DNA of 64,000 nucleotides. It comes from Balamuthia mandrillaris (Eukaryota; Discosea; Longamoebia; Balamuthiidae). The translations under genes were made by a program, and so were the position numbers. Numbering within the stretch: position 1 is the first letter of the stretch; the number at the start of each line of letters is the position of its first letter. The notes beneath the pieces are model-generated. The model was given only the letters and a program-made list of their open reading frames with translations, was not told the origin of the DNA and did not search any database. The DNA is taken from contig JAVKOQ010000038.1 in NCBI GenBank assembly GCA_031835245.1, positions 20,001-84,000 on the forward strand, written 5' to 3'. Positions 55,514 through 64,000 of the stretch are shown here, piece after piece.

Positions 55514-58500
55514 ATGCAATATTCCAAACGGCCTGGCCTCCTTTTGCTTCTTCCTCTTTGTACGTTTAGCCTTATTTTCGGTGTTCTGCTGCTGGCAGAC
55601 CCGAGCCAAGCCCTGCGCGAGCGCTCCGCCCAGGAGGAGCTGCTTCACCCTGGGCTCTTGCCTGTTCGCTCTGGCCGACAATTGGGGGAGGAGAGGCATC
55701 ATGTCCCGCGACACAAGCCGGGATACCCTCCCAAGTTTGGCGGGAGGAACTCCTACAGGCAGCTCAGCGATGCCCTGGCCAACGAGACCGCCATGAGCGA
55801 CCCCTTCCAGAGCAACTACCAGCTCAGCAAGGCCAGAAACTTTCTCGTGGTGAACCGCTTCGAGAAGTGCAGGGATCAGGAATGTGGGGAGCAGGACCCC
55901 GCGGTGGAGCTCCTTTTGACGGAGTACAGAAAGCTGGACGGCAACAACGAGGCCCGCTACGAACTGCCACCATTGACGGAGGTGTATGCGGTGGCCAGCC
56001 CGGACTTTGAGGGCTCTTTGCATTCAAGCCTTGTGGTGTTCTACTCCTCTGACACTGGTAAGGGTCCCAGCATTTTTCTTTTCTTTGACTAACTCCCCCT
56101 CTCCCCCTTCTCTCTCTCTCTCTCTCTCTCTCTCAACAATAACAAACAACACAAAAAAGGTTGCAGCAACAATGCCTATGTAATATTTGACACTAAACAT
56201 GATAACTTTGCGAATGGCGACGACCCAGACCAAGTGAAAGGCTGTCTTGGAGGCGTACGTCCCACCTTCTATGTTCCTCCTTCTTCCCTTTCCTTTCATT
56301 CTCTGTGCAAACGAACCACTTCGACTCATTGCCTCTTATGATTCTTTCCGTGTGAAGGCTAACGAGCGAGTGCGTGGAGTGGCATGGGGCAACGTCAATC
56401 CCACACCGTTCAACGAGTTGCACAAGGATGAGTTGTTAGTGGTCACTCTGACAACTGCGGGGACCAACGCTGGCCGCCTGACATTCAAGTTGTTCATCCG
56501 AAACGAGAACACCGGGCTTTTGAATGTGGAGAGCAGTTTGTTCATCGATGACGTTTTTGCATTTGAGCCCAATAACAAACGAGGAGACGGTATGCTTCTA
56601 TGCTTCTTCTTCTTCTTCTCGTCTTCCTCATTATTATCTTTCGCCACTAAACTGACCGCTTACATTCGCTCGCAGTGGTTGCCGGAGATTTTGATGGCGA
56701 TGGTTTGCTTTCCCTTTCTCTTTAAGATGTATATAACATTCCGTGCGTATATCGGATATTCACCTTTCTTTTGTTTGAACAGGTTTGGAAGAGTTTGCTG
56801 TATTGTACTTCACCGCCAAAGATGAGGCCCAAGTGGCCATCTTGGCTGTCGACGATGACATGGCGTTGGTGTTGGACACGTCTTATACTTTGGATGATTA
56901 TGAAGGTAACGATATGAAGGTGTTTGGTCAAATGGCCGGTGGCCACTTGTACAGCCCTGATTGGGAAGAGCTGGCCATTTTGCTTGGTGTTGCCGGCGAG
57001 GAGGTTCTCTCTCTCACTCTCCCTCCCTCTGCGCCTTGATCGGTTCTCATCCCACCTCAACGAACAATAGAATGAAGACAATGGTTTCTATCTGTATCAT
57101 CTCAAATTGAGCGAGTCGGGCCAGCTGGAAGAAGGCGCTCCCTCCAACAAGCTTCCCGAAGGAGCCATCACGCGAACCGGGGGACATATGGGAATGGACA
57201 TTGGAGCTGGCGACTTCAACGGAGATACTCGTGACGAAGTACGTTTGAAACACAGAGAGAAACAAAACGAACACAGCAACAAGAAAAACAAAGTGACAAT
57301 GAAAAGTATAAGCAATAGTTTGACCTTGTTCCTTCTCTTCATAGATTGCGTTTACTTTTACGAACGACGCTAGTGGAAGCTCCTTTTCATGGAGTGCATA
57401 TCTCGGGGTTGCGGTGGTGGAACCAACGGCCATCGTCGTTGGAGACATTCATTATGACACCTTCAGCGGCGTCCTCGTGGACAGTTCAACGGATCAATTC
57501 TGCTCCTCCCTGGCTATAGGAAGGTTCAGTCAACAGGAAGAATCAGAGTTTGACGGAATGTACGTTCGTTTGCTGTTCTTCCTCTTGTCCCTGGTGAAAC
57601 CTAACGTTCTCTTTCAAATAAATAGCTTTCAAGAGCAGATTGCTGTCATGGGTCACGGCAATGTGGCGTTGTTTACCTACCTTGACGGTTCTCTGGCACA
57701 GCTTACCACCTCGGAACCCATTCCACGAACTGGGGGAGGACAGGAGCCCCCCACCGAACAGTACAGCAAGGAGTTCATGGTGGGAGTGTATTACGCCACC
57801 CAGAATGTTCGCTTGGGTAAGCCTCGTCACTGGAAGTACCCTCAAGTCCTCAACATTGTTGCTTCTCTTCGAGGTACCGTTCTATTTCTTTTGAATGTCG
57901 TTCATGTTGTTTATCATTGTTGTCTCCCTCTCTTCTTACGTCTACTGGTACCTCCTTTCTCTCTCTTTCCACTTTGTGCAGCCCCACCAAGGCATTATGA
58001 CATTGTGGATGGAGAAGTTTATGCTATTCACGTCAATCCACCCAACAACTATGGATTCATTGCCGCAAAAACTATCTTTGAAACAACCGAAAGTACCGGC
58101 TCTCGTTTTAGCGTCCAGTACAAGAAGAGTTGGTTTGCTGGTGCTGAGCTCAATGTACATATCTTCCTTTCAACGCTGTTCGCATGTTATCATGGAGCAC
58201 TAACTTTCTCGCATTCGCTTTCTTTTTCGTCACGGAACTGCATTCATGATAAAGGTCTATCTCGGGAAAGTGACGGTCGGACTAAACACGACCTATGGCC
58301 AAAACTTCGAGAACGTTAACACCGAGCAATACTCCGAGAGTTGGAGCGACGTGACCGAGGCGGTAGAGGATGACGCTCTCATTCGAACGGAAGTGATGTA
58401 TGACGTGTGGGAATACCCTGTGTACTCCTTCAACTTTACCGAAACGGAACCCACGGACTACATTCTTGTCATCTGGCCTGAACGTTTGCCTGATGGCACG

Positions 58501-59901
58501 GAGGACAGGAGGATTCATTCTCTTGGGTAGGAATTGGTTTTGCATTGTTTTCTGTGACCCTTTTAACGTTATTCTTCCCAACAAAATGCCAACAGCTTCA
58601 AGCATCCAAACTCTTTCGTAAGGCCCTTCAACGAGGTCAACAACCTCTTTTCCTACTACAATGACGTGCCTCCCAATCTCGATCGCCTGCTGAAGGCGAC
58701 CCAAGCGAATTCCTACGGAGGAATGCGTTCGCTCTATCAAGTAAGTTGGGAAGACATCGAAACAAACAAAGAGCTGCAATCCACGAGTTGGAGCGTAGGA
58801 GCGTCTTTCGGTCTCGATGTCGTGGTCGAGACCTCTACGGGCGCGCAAGCCTTTGGCAACGGAGCCAAAACCAAAGGCAAATGGGGCTTCGACCTGGAGG
58901 TTAAGGGCAAATATACCAGCCAGGAAATGGTCCTCAGTACTATGACCGTCAGGTACCTTCATTGTAAATCTCTTTTTAAAAGTTGCAACAAAAGCATAAG
59001 ATAAAAACAAAGACTGATGCACTCTTCTTCTTCTGCTTCTTTCAGTTCTGGAATGTCGATTGCGATCAAGTTGTCGGGCACATCGAATGGAGGGAGCGTT
59101 GCCTACACCGTCTATCCTTACATCTTCTACGATAAAAACGAGGGATACCTCTGCGTAGACTATCGCGTCGACCTTTCCGCAGGAGTACAACAAGGAACGG
59201 TCACCTTTTGGGAAACTGTGTACAAGTTGCGTTTTCACTCTTTTTATTCGCTCTCCTTAATTCTCCCTTTGTTCTCGTTCCGTGGAGGTTATTTTGTATA
59301 ATACCCTTTCACCTGGACCTGTTCTCTCTTTACTGGATGTTCGACTCACTTCGTTACCTCTCACAGTAAGCCGGATCTAACGTGGAACATGCCTTACCGA
59401 TGGGACATGCTCAACGGACACCCCTCTGATAACAAGTACTTCACCAAGTCCCTCGTGGCCAGCAACGACAACCCCGAGGCCGGCGAACAGCTCACCGTCA
59501 TCTTCCATGCGCGCGACTACAGTCTCATCCCCGCCAAAAACGCGGTGCTCCGCTTTTTCCAAGGAGACTTCAGGAACCCTGCCAACCAGTTCGGAGAAGA
59601 CGTGCTGTTGGAGGAAGTCTTTCAGAATGGAGCCTTTGGAGCCATCAACGGCACATGGAGAGAGGTGGAAGAGCCATTGGATCGTTGTCTGTACGCCTGG
59701 TTGGATCCTGACGATGAGATGGAGGAAGTCCACGAGGACAACAACGTCGGGTACATCATTCTGAACACCCAATTGTTCAGCGAGAACGAGCTGGTCTTTT
59801 GTGGGGATATGGTCAAGGACACCTTTGGCTTCGAGATTCCACCAGACAGTCTGGCCTCCTCCGCTTCCTCCGTGCTACCTTTTTGGAGGAGTTCATTTTG
59901 A
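55514..59901 (+). CDS. Secreted protein with FG-GAP-like repeats and CARDB-like C-terminal domain (copy 2)
   Basis: Thirteen exons: 55514-56057, 56160-56254, 56358-56589, 56676-56702, 56783-57003, 57071-57238, 57345-57559, 57626-57873, 57982-58154, 58255-58526, 58596-58952, 59046-59225, 59367-59901 (TGA); 1088 aa. Ten of the thirteen exons have exactly the same length as in copy 1. The signal peptide (LLLLLPLCTFSLIFGVLLLA) and FG-GAP motifs (AGDFDGDGLEEFAVLYF, GAGDFNGDTRDEIAF) are present, as is the CARDB-like end (YAWLDPDDEMEEVHEDNN). Some exons are nearly identical to copy 1 at DNA level while others and the introns have diverged freely. It ends in SVLPFWRSSF. Function as for copy 1; the pair may form related surface proteins or a heteromer. 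Confidence 0.75.
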
Positions 59902-60348
59902 ATAAACGAAAGAACGCAATAAGTTTTTAGTTCGTCAGAAGTCCAAGGTTGGCCTTGCTGTCCTGCCGGCTCGTCTTGGAGCCAAAGTCACAAGGTTGCC
60001 GTTTTGCTGGAGAGGGAGAAGAAGGAAACCGCGACAGAACAAGGAGGAAACAGGACAGCGAGTCACAAAGACTGGTACTTGTCCCAGACGCCGCTCCCCA
60101 GCCGAGCCCGCGCCGCAGTCCTCGTGACAATGCAGAGAACACTCTGCTCCTTCTTCCTCCTCATCACCTGATTGAGCGGAATTCCACGATCGCTCCGCCA
60201 CCAAAGCAATCCCTGTCGACGACTTTCGATCGATCCCAGAAAAAAATCGGAAATCGAAAAAAAACTACGAAAACTATTTAAACCTCTTTTCATTTATTTT
60301 CATTTATTTTCTTGGTCACGACAAACCAACAAGCATTACCGGAACCAC
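59902..60348. other. Intergenic region with a GC-rich spliceable segment on the minus strand
   Basis: 59930-60170 is GC-rich. On the minus strand it has a good donor (GACAA|GTACC, near 60080) and acceptor (CTCTCCAG, near 60005). Joined frames are open but short, none has a convincing start, and no family is recognised. The remainder (60190-60348) is AT-rich and probably the BCS1 promoter; it contains CGATCGAT near 60225. Confidence 0.35.
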
Positions 60349-61788
60349 ATGGAGGAGGAGGAGGGAACCAATGTCGAAGCCGGTGGAGGAGAAGGGAGCC
60401 TCTCCTTCCACCAACTGTTGTTCCTGGTGGCCGGCGGCGTGTTCATCGCGCTGGTGCAAGGGACGCTGCGGCAGCTGCTCGACCTCCTCTGGCAGCAGGT
60501 CACCACCACGCTGGAGGTGAACAACCAGGACGAGGCCTTCTCCTGGTTGATGGAGTGGCTGGCCGTGCAGCCCTTCAACGACCAGGCCCTGCTCATGAGC
60601 CTCACCTCCAAACGCCCGACCAAGCGCCGGAGGAAAATGGGGGCCACGCCGGCCCGCGCCGTGGCCGAGCGTCGGGCGGAGAGACGGGGGTGGAAGGTGA
60701 CGGTCACCCCAGGCCCTGGCGGCGCCCACCTCTTCCTTCACGGCGGGACGCTCGCCTGGATGACCCTCACCGTCAGCGACGTGGTCACGAGCCAGAGGTA
60801 CGGGGCCTCCAGCAGGGTCATGCAGACCCTGCGCCTCTCCTGTCTGGGCCGGCGGCGAGGGCTGCTGCTCTCCATCGTGGAGGAGGCCAAGCGGCAGCAC
60901 CTGGTCAAGAGCGTGGCGGAGGACAAGGTCCTCATCTACGTGCAGAAGGACACCTGGAACGGCGGGTGGGGCGGCGCTGTGCCCCGCTCCATGCGCGGGC
61001 TGGAGAGCTTGGTGCTGGATGAGGGCCTCGCCGAGCGGGCCGTTGCGGACCTCCAGCGCTTCTTCGACTCGGAGGGGTGGTACCTGCAGCACGGCATCCC
61101 CTACCGGAGGGGCTACCTCCTCTACGGCCCGCCGGGGACGGGCAAGAGCTCCTTCGTGCTGGCCGTGGCCAGCCACTTTCGCATGGACGTGTGCTACCTC
61201 TCGTTGAGCGTGGGGGATGGGCTGAACGACCACCAGCTCAGCCAGTACTTCAACAACGTGCCGCCCAACAGCATCATCCTCATCGAGGACATCGACTACG
61301 CCTTCCCTGCCATCACTGCCAACAGCCACAAGAAGGGCAAGGGCAGCACGGAGGAAGGAGGAGGAGGCGGCGGCGGTGAGGAGGACGGGGAGGATGAAGG
61401 AGGAGGAGGGGAAGGAAGCAAGTTGACGCTGGCCGGCTTGTTGAACTGCATCGATGGCTTGGTGGCCCAGGAGGGGAGCATCTTGATGGTCACCACCAAC
61501 CACCCCGAGAAGCTCTGCCCGGCCTTCCTGCGCGCCGGCCGCATGGACGTCAAGCTCGAGTTTGGCCATGCCACCAAGGAGCAGGCCCGACGCCTCTTCC
61601 TCTCCTTCTTCCCGGAGGAGGAAGACCTGGCCAAGGACTTTGCGGCGGGCATCCCCGAGAAGCGAGTCGCCCCGGCGGAGCTTCAAGGCTGGTTCCTGCG
61701 CCACCGAGACGACCCCGTTGGGGCCGTGGGACGGGTGAAAGAGCTGCTCTCGGAGCTCGACCTGGAGGACGAGGAGGAGAGGCAGTAG
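60349..61788 (+). CDS. BCS1-like AAA ATPase
   Basis: Intronless 479-aa gene. A hydrophobic N-terminal segment (LLFLVAGGVFIALVQGTLRQLL, about residues 23-44) is followed by a BCS1-type N domain (SWLMEWLAVQPFN, WKVTVTPGPGGAHLF, MQTLRLSCLGRRRGLLLSIV). The AAA domain has Walker A GPPGTGKSS, Walker B IILIEDIDYAF, sensor 1 SILMVTTNHPEKL and the arginine-finger region FLRAGRMDVKLEF. A Gly/Glu-rich insert sits between Walker B and LTLAGLLNCIDGL. BCS1 inserts the Rieske protein into mitochondrial complex III, but related AAA proteins act elsewhere, so only family level is assigned. Within the window it is the most GC-rich gene and the only long gene without introns, which may mean a retrocopy or later arrival. 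It converges on the nucleoporin gene, 64 bp apart. Confidence 0.85.
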   Translation: MEEEEGTNVEAGGGEGSLSFHQLLFLVAGGVFIALVQGTLRQLLDLLWQQVTTTLEVNNQDEAFSWLMEWLAVQPFNDQALLMSLTSKRPTKRRRKMGATPARAVAERRAERRGWKVTVTPGPGGAHLFLHGGTLAWMTLTVSDVVTSQRYGASSRVMQTLRLSCLGRRRGLLLSIVEEAKRQHLVKSVAEDKVLIYVQKDTWNGGWGGAVPRSMRGLESLVLDEGLAERAVADLQRFFDSEGWYLQHGIPYRRGYLLYGPPGTGKSSFVLAVASHFRMDVCYLSLSVGDGLNDHQLSQYFNNVPPNSIILIEDIDYAFPAITANSHKKGKGSTEEGGGGGGGEEDGEDEGGGGEGSKLTLAGLLNCIDGLVAQEGSILMVTTNHPEKLCPAFLRAGRMDVKLEFGHATKEQARRLFLSFFPEEEDLAKDFAAGIPEKRVAPAELQGWFLRHRDDPVGAVGRVKELLSELDLEDEEERQ

Positions 61789-61852
61789 TTGAAAGCGCTT
61801 CAACTTTGTGGTTTTGTTGTTCTTTATTTGTGTGTTGAATGAACGCCTCTGC

Positions 61853-63717
61853 TCACATGACAAGCCTTTCTCTGTCGCTTTCCTGAAGCTGGTGTTGCGT
61901 TGGCTGGTGTTGGTCTGGCTGTTGCAACAAGATGTCTTTGATGGCTCGGACCAACAGGTAGAACAGGTTGCCTTTCCATTTGGGCTGTTGCTCCTCCTTC
62001 TCCAGCTTGGCGATCCTCCTCAACGGCCCCTCCAGAACGATCTCCGCGTTTCTTCTCAGCTCCTCCCATTCGTTGCGGGAAAGGATGAGAGGGAGGGCTT
62101 TGCTTCGTTTGCCTCTTCTTGTGGCTGGTGCGCCACCTCTTCTTCCTCCTTCGGAAGCAAGTTCCATCGATGAAGCTTCCTCGCCAAACATTCCTTCCCT
62201 TTCGGTTTCTTCAAAGTCGTCGATCCCTTCTTCCAATTCTTGGTCCAAGAACGAGGCTGTGATGTGAGAAGAAGAAGATGGAAGAGAAGAACTGAAGTAA
62301 AAGAGATGTCTCCAAAGCAACAGCAAAGTATTCTCCAGTATGTCTATTGTTCAAAAAAAAATGAGGATGAAGGAGGAGGAGGAAGAAGAAGAAGAAGAAG
62401 AAGAAGAAGAACAGGATGAAGGTAGAAGGAAAAGAGAAGAAGCAAAGAAGAAATAAGAACGTACAGAGTAAAGTTGCGATGTCTTTCTCTTTCTCAACAA
62501 TAATGTCGCTCAGCCGCAGCTGAGCCAGGTGTTGACGTTGATGTAAGCTAGTCTCCTCCGATACGTCATGCGTTCGCGAAGCAAGCTGTTCAAACACACG
62601 GCGTTGAACCAAAAGAGATGAGAAACTGCAAAGCAAAACATCTTTAAAAAAAACAAACAAACAAATAGACCACATACATTGGTTATTTCTTCAGAAGGAA
62701 GCTCGATGATGTGTTCGTATTGGAAGCGAGCGGTCTTCAACTGTTCTCTTGCTTCTTCGTGTTGCTTGAGACAGTCGTCCAAGTAGCTGGCCAATATACC
62801 CAATGACGGCGCTTTGCCGCGTCCGCTTATCGCCAAAGGAAAGTCTGTGAATGAAGTGGGGGAAAAAAAGTTGGTAAATCACATTTCTTTTTCGTTTGTT
62901 TGGTTGTGCCGTTTATTTACCTTCATCGGAATTGCCATCGATGGAGCCACCAGCAAAGCTTGGTGTGAACAACACACGAAAGTTTCCAACTGGAGTGACT
63001 GGCATTCCTGAAGAATCTTTTGTTTATTCAGAGACAGTTAGAAAAAATAGAGAGAGAAAGAGAGCAAAGTAGAAGTTCGAGGAAGGGAAAGCAAGAGAGA
63101 ACCTCGAGGACTGTCCGTCAAAATGCGGCAATAGGCAACAAGATTGCGACAAATGCACCTGATGAGAGCATCTACTCGTTCTTCATCTCTTTGATGCATC
63201 ACACTTGCAACATCTGCACCTCCATTGATGAGGTTGGTAAATGGTTGCGTTCTTCTGCCTGCTTTTTTCTTTTGGGAGGCCCAATTCTTTCTCGTGCAGT
63301 ATTTGTACAAAAGGTTCATGAGAAGATGGTGAAAGTTGGCCGCATTATCTAGAGCTAACAGAGGAGATGTGCGTGTAGTTGCAACAGAAGAAGACGAAGG
63401 AGAGGAGCGACGAGAGGAGGATTTGGTAGCGGAAGAAGAAGAAGAAGAAGAAGAAGAAGAAGAAGAAGGAAGAAAGGCAAGGGGTTGAGGAAGGTTGAGA
63501 AGATAAAAGATGGACGTCACAAGTTCAACTTCTTCCAGAAAATCAGGATGCATAGTTGGAGCTCTGTCTTTCAAAATGGTCGAGAAGAGTTCAGAGTGAG
63601 CGTTGATGAACTCGCATGCCTTCGTTTGTTTAAGGTGGGAGAGAGAATGAGTAAAAGAGAGCGCATAAACAGAGGGGAGAGAGAAGCATCCAAGTGACAG
63701 GAGATAGAGTGAGTGAA

Positions 63718-63761
<44 letters not shown>

Positions 63762-64000
63762 GAACAGAGATAGAGTGCATACCTTCGTTAATACGTCGTT
63801 ATTTCGAGGAAGAGCCACGAGAAGAGAAACTGTCAAACGCAAGACTGGTAATAACAGCTGGTGATAAAGTTCGGAGACAGATGGAAGCCACTCCATATCT
63901 TCCTCTGTTGTTTGTTAACCAACAAAAGTTAGAGACACATTGGAAGAGAATTGGAAAATTGATACGTACCAGCCATAGCGGAGTACTCAGGACGATGGTC
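61853..64000 (-). CDS. Nup205/Nup192-like nucleoporin, C-terminal part (5' end outside window)
   Basis: Seven exons on the minus strand are visible: 64000-63970 (cut by the window edge), 63904-63783, 63619-63103, 63007-62921, 62844-62678, 62585-62465, 62343-61853 (TGA). They cover about 511 residues in frame. The order of signatures fits the C-terminal end of the Nup205/Nup192 inner-ring scaffold family: EWLPSVSELYHQLLLPVLRL, ACEFINAHSELFSTILKDR, EEVELVTSIFYLLNLPQPL, RCICRNLVAYCRILTDSP, GILASYLDDCLKQHEEAREQ, and YILENTLLLLWRHLFYF, the last close to the family's 'iENsLyLLWRHLeYY'. A poly-Ser stretch interrupts the second block. The protein would be an alpha-solenoid of the nuclear pore inner ring. 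Identification rests on pattern recall, so it needs a profile search to be certain. Confidence 0.72.
63719..63754. repeat. (GA)n intronic repeat
   Basis: Dinucleotide repeat in the intron 63620-63782 of the nucleoporin gene, CT on the sense strand. Confidence 0.9.

Noticed and set aside
60316-61863. 515-codon open frame antisense to the BCS1-like gene
   Set aside because: High GC content removes stop codons. The plus strand has intact Walker A, Walker B and sensor motifs; the antisense product is featureless.
1-64000. CRISPR arrays, insertion sequences, rRNA or tRNA genes, complete transposons
   Set aside because: Regular repeats are simple microsatellites without spacer structure. No transposase, integrase or reverse transcriptase motif and no rRNA/tRNA signature was seen.

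Overview
The window is nuclear DNA from a unicellular eukaryote. Nearly every gene is broken by short introns (about 60-450 nt) with GT-AG ends and long pyrimidine tracts. All three standard stop codons end genes, so the genetic code looks standard. Gene families present (F-box proteins, DH-PH RhoGEF, exocyst Sec5, eIF3h, Nup205, ATP12, BCS1, CLU-type domain, TylF-type methyltransferase, Na/K-ATPase-type P-ATPase) point to a free-living protist. An amoebozoan of the Acanthamoeba/Balamuthia kind is my best guess, from family content only. I built exon models by hand; in almost every gene the exon phases sum to a clean reading frame, and that is the main support for them.

Layout. 1-0.5 kb: end of a RING-finger gene (+). 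1.1-5.1 kb: a ten-exon gene (+) for a P2C (Na/K-ATPase-like) P-type ATPase core without membrane segments and with a C-terminal CaaX box. 5.25-6.4 kb: SseB-domain mitochondrial-type protein (-), divergent from the next gene over a CRE-like promoter. 6.6-12.6 kb: three tandem TylF-type methyltransferase genes (+); the third is a pseudogene. 12.6-14.5 kb: ATP12 F1-ATPase assembly factor (-). 14.8-16.8 kb: F-box/WD40 protein (+). 16.9-18.4 kb: unrecognised, probably mitochondrial, acid-tailed protein (-). 18.6-25.5 kb: an 18-exon gene (-) joining a CLU-like region, TPR-like repeats and an AGC-family pseudokinase. 25.9-27.5 kb: eIF3h (+). 28.1-29.8 kb: F-box/SPRY gene with a possible frame extension past its stop. 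30.0-31.0 kb: damaged F-box/RCC1 gene. 31.6-35.8 kb: RhoGEF (+). 35.8-40.6 kb: large VWFA protein (-). 41.2-42.5 kb: CID-domain RNA-processing protein (+). 43.2-45.0 kb: two inverted genes for secreted Tyr-Asp-Gly repeat proteins. 45.5-50.3 kb: exocyst Sec5 (+). 50.7-59.9 kb: tandem 13-exon pair of secreted FG-GAP/CARDB-like proteins (+). 60.3-61.8 kb: intronless, GC-rich BCS1-like AAA ATPase (+). 61.85 kb to the end: C-terminal part of a Nup205-like nucleoporin (-).

The genes do not form one pathway. The strongest candidates for something undescribed are (a) the soluble, apparently prenylated P-type ATPase pseudo-enzyme at 1079-5107 and (b) the CLU-TPR-AGC pseudokinase fusion at 18597-25497. 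Secondary points are the decaying third TylF copy, patchy near-identity in two tandem arrays, two GC-AG introns, a recurring TGTCGACA-type palindrome in 5' intergenic DNA, and the rule that intronic microsatellites are pyrimidine-rich on the sense strand.
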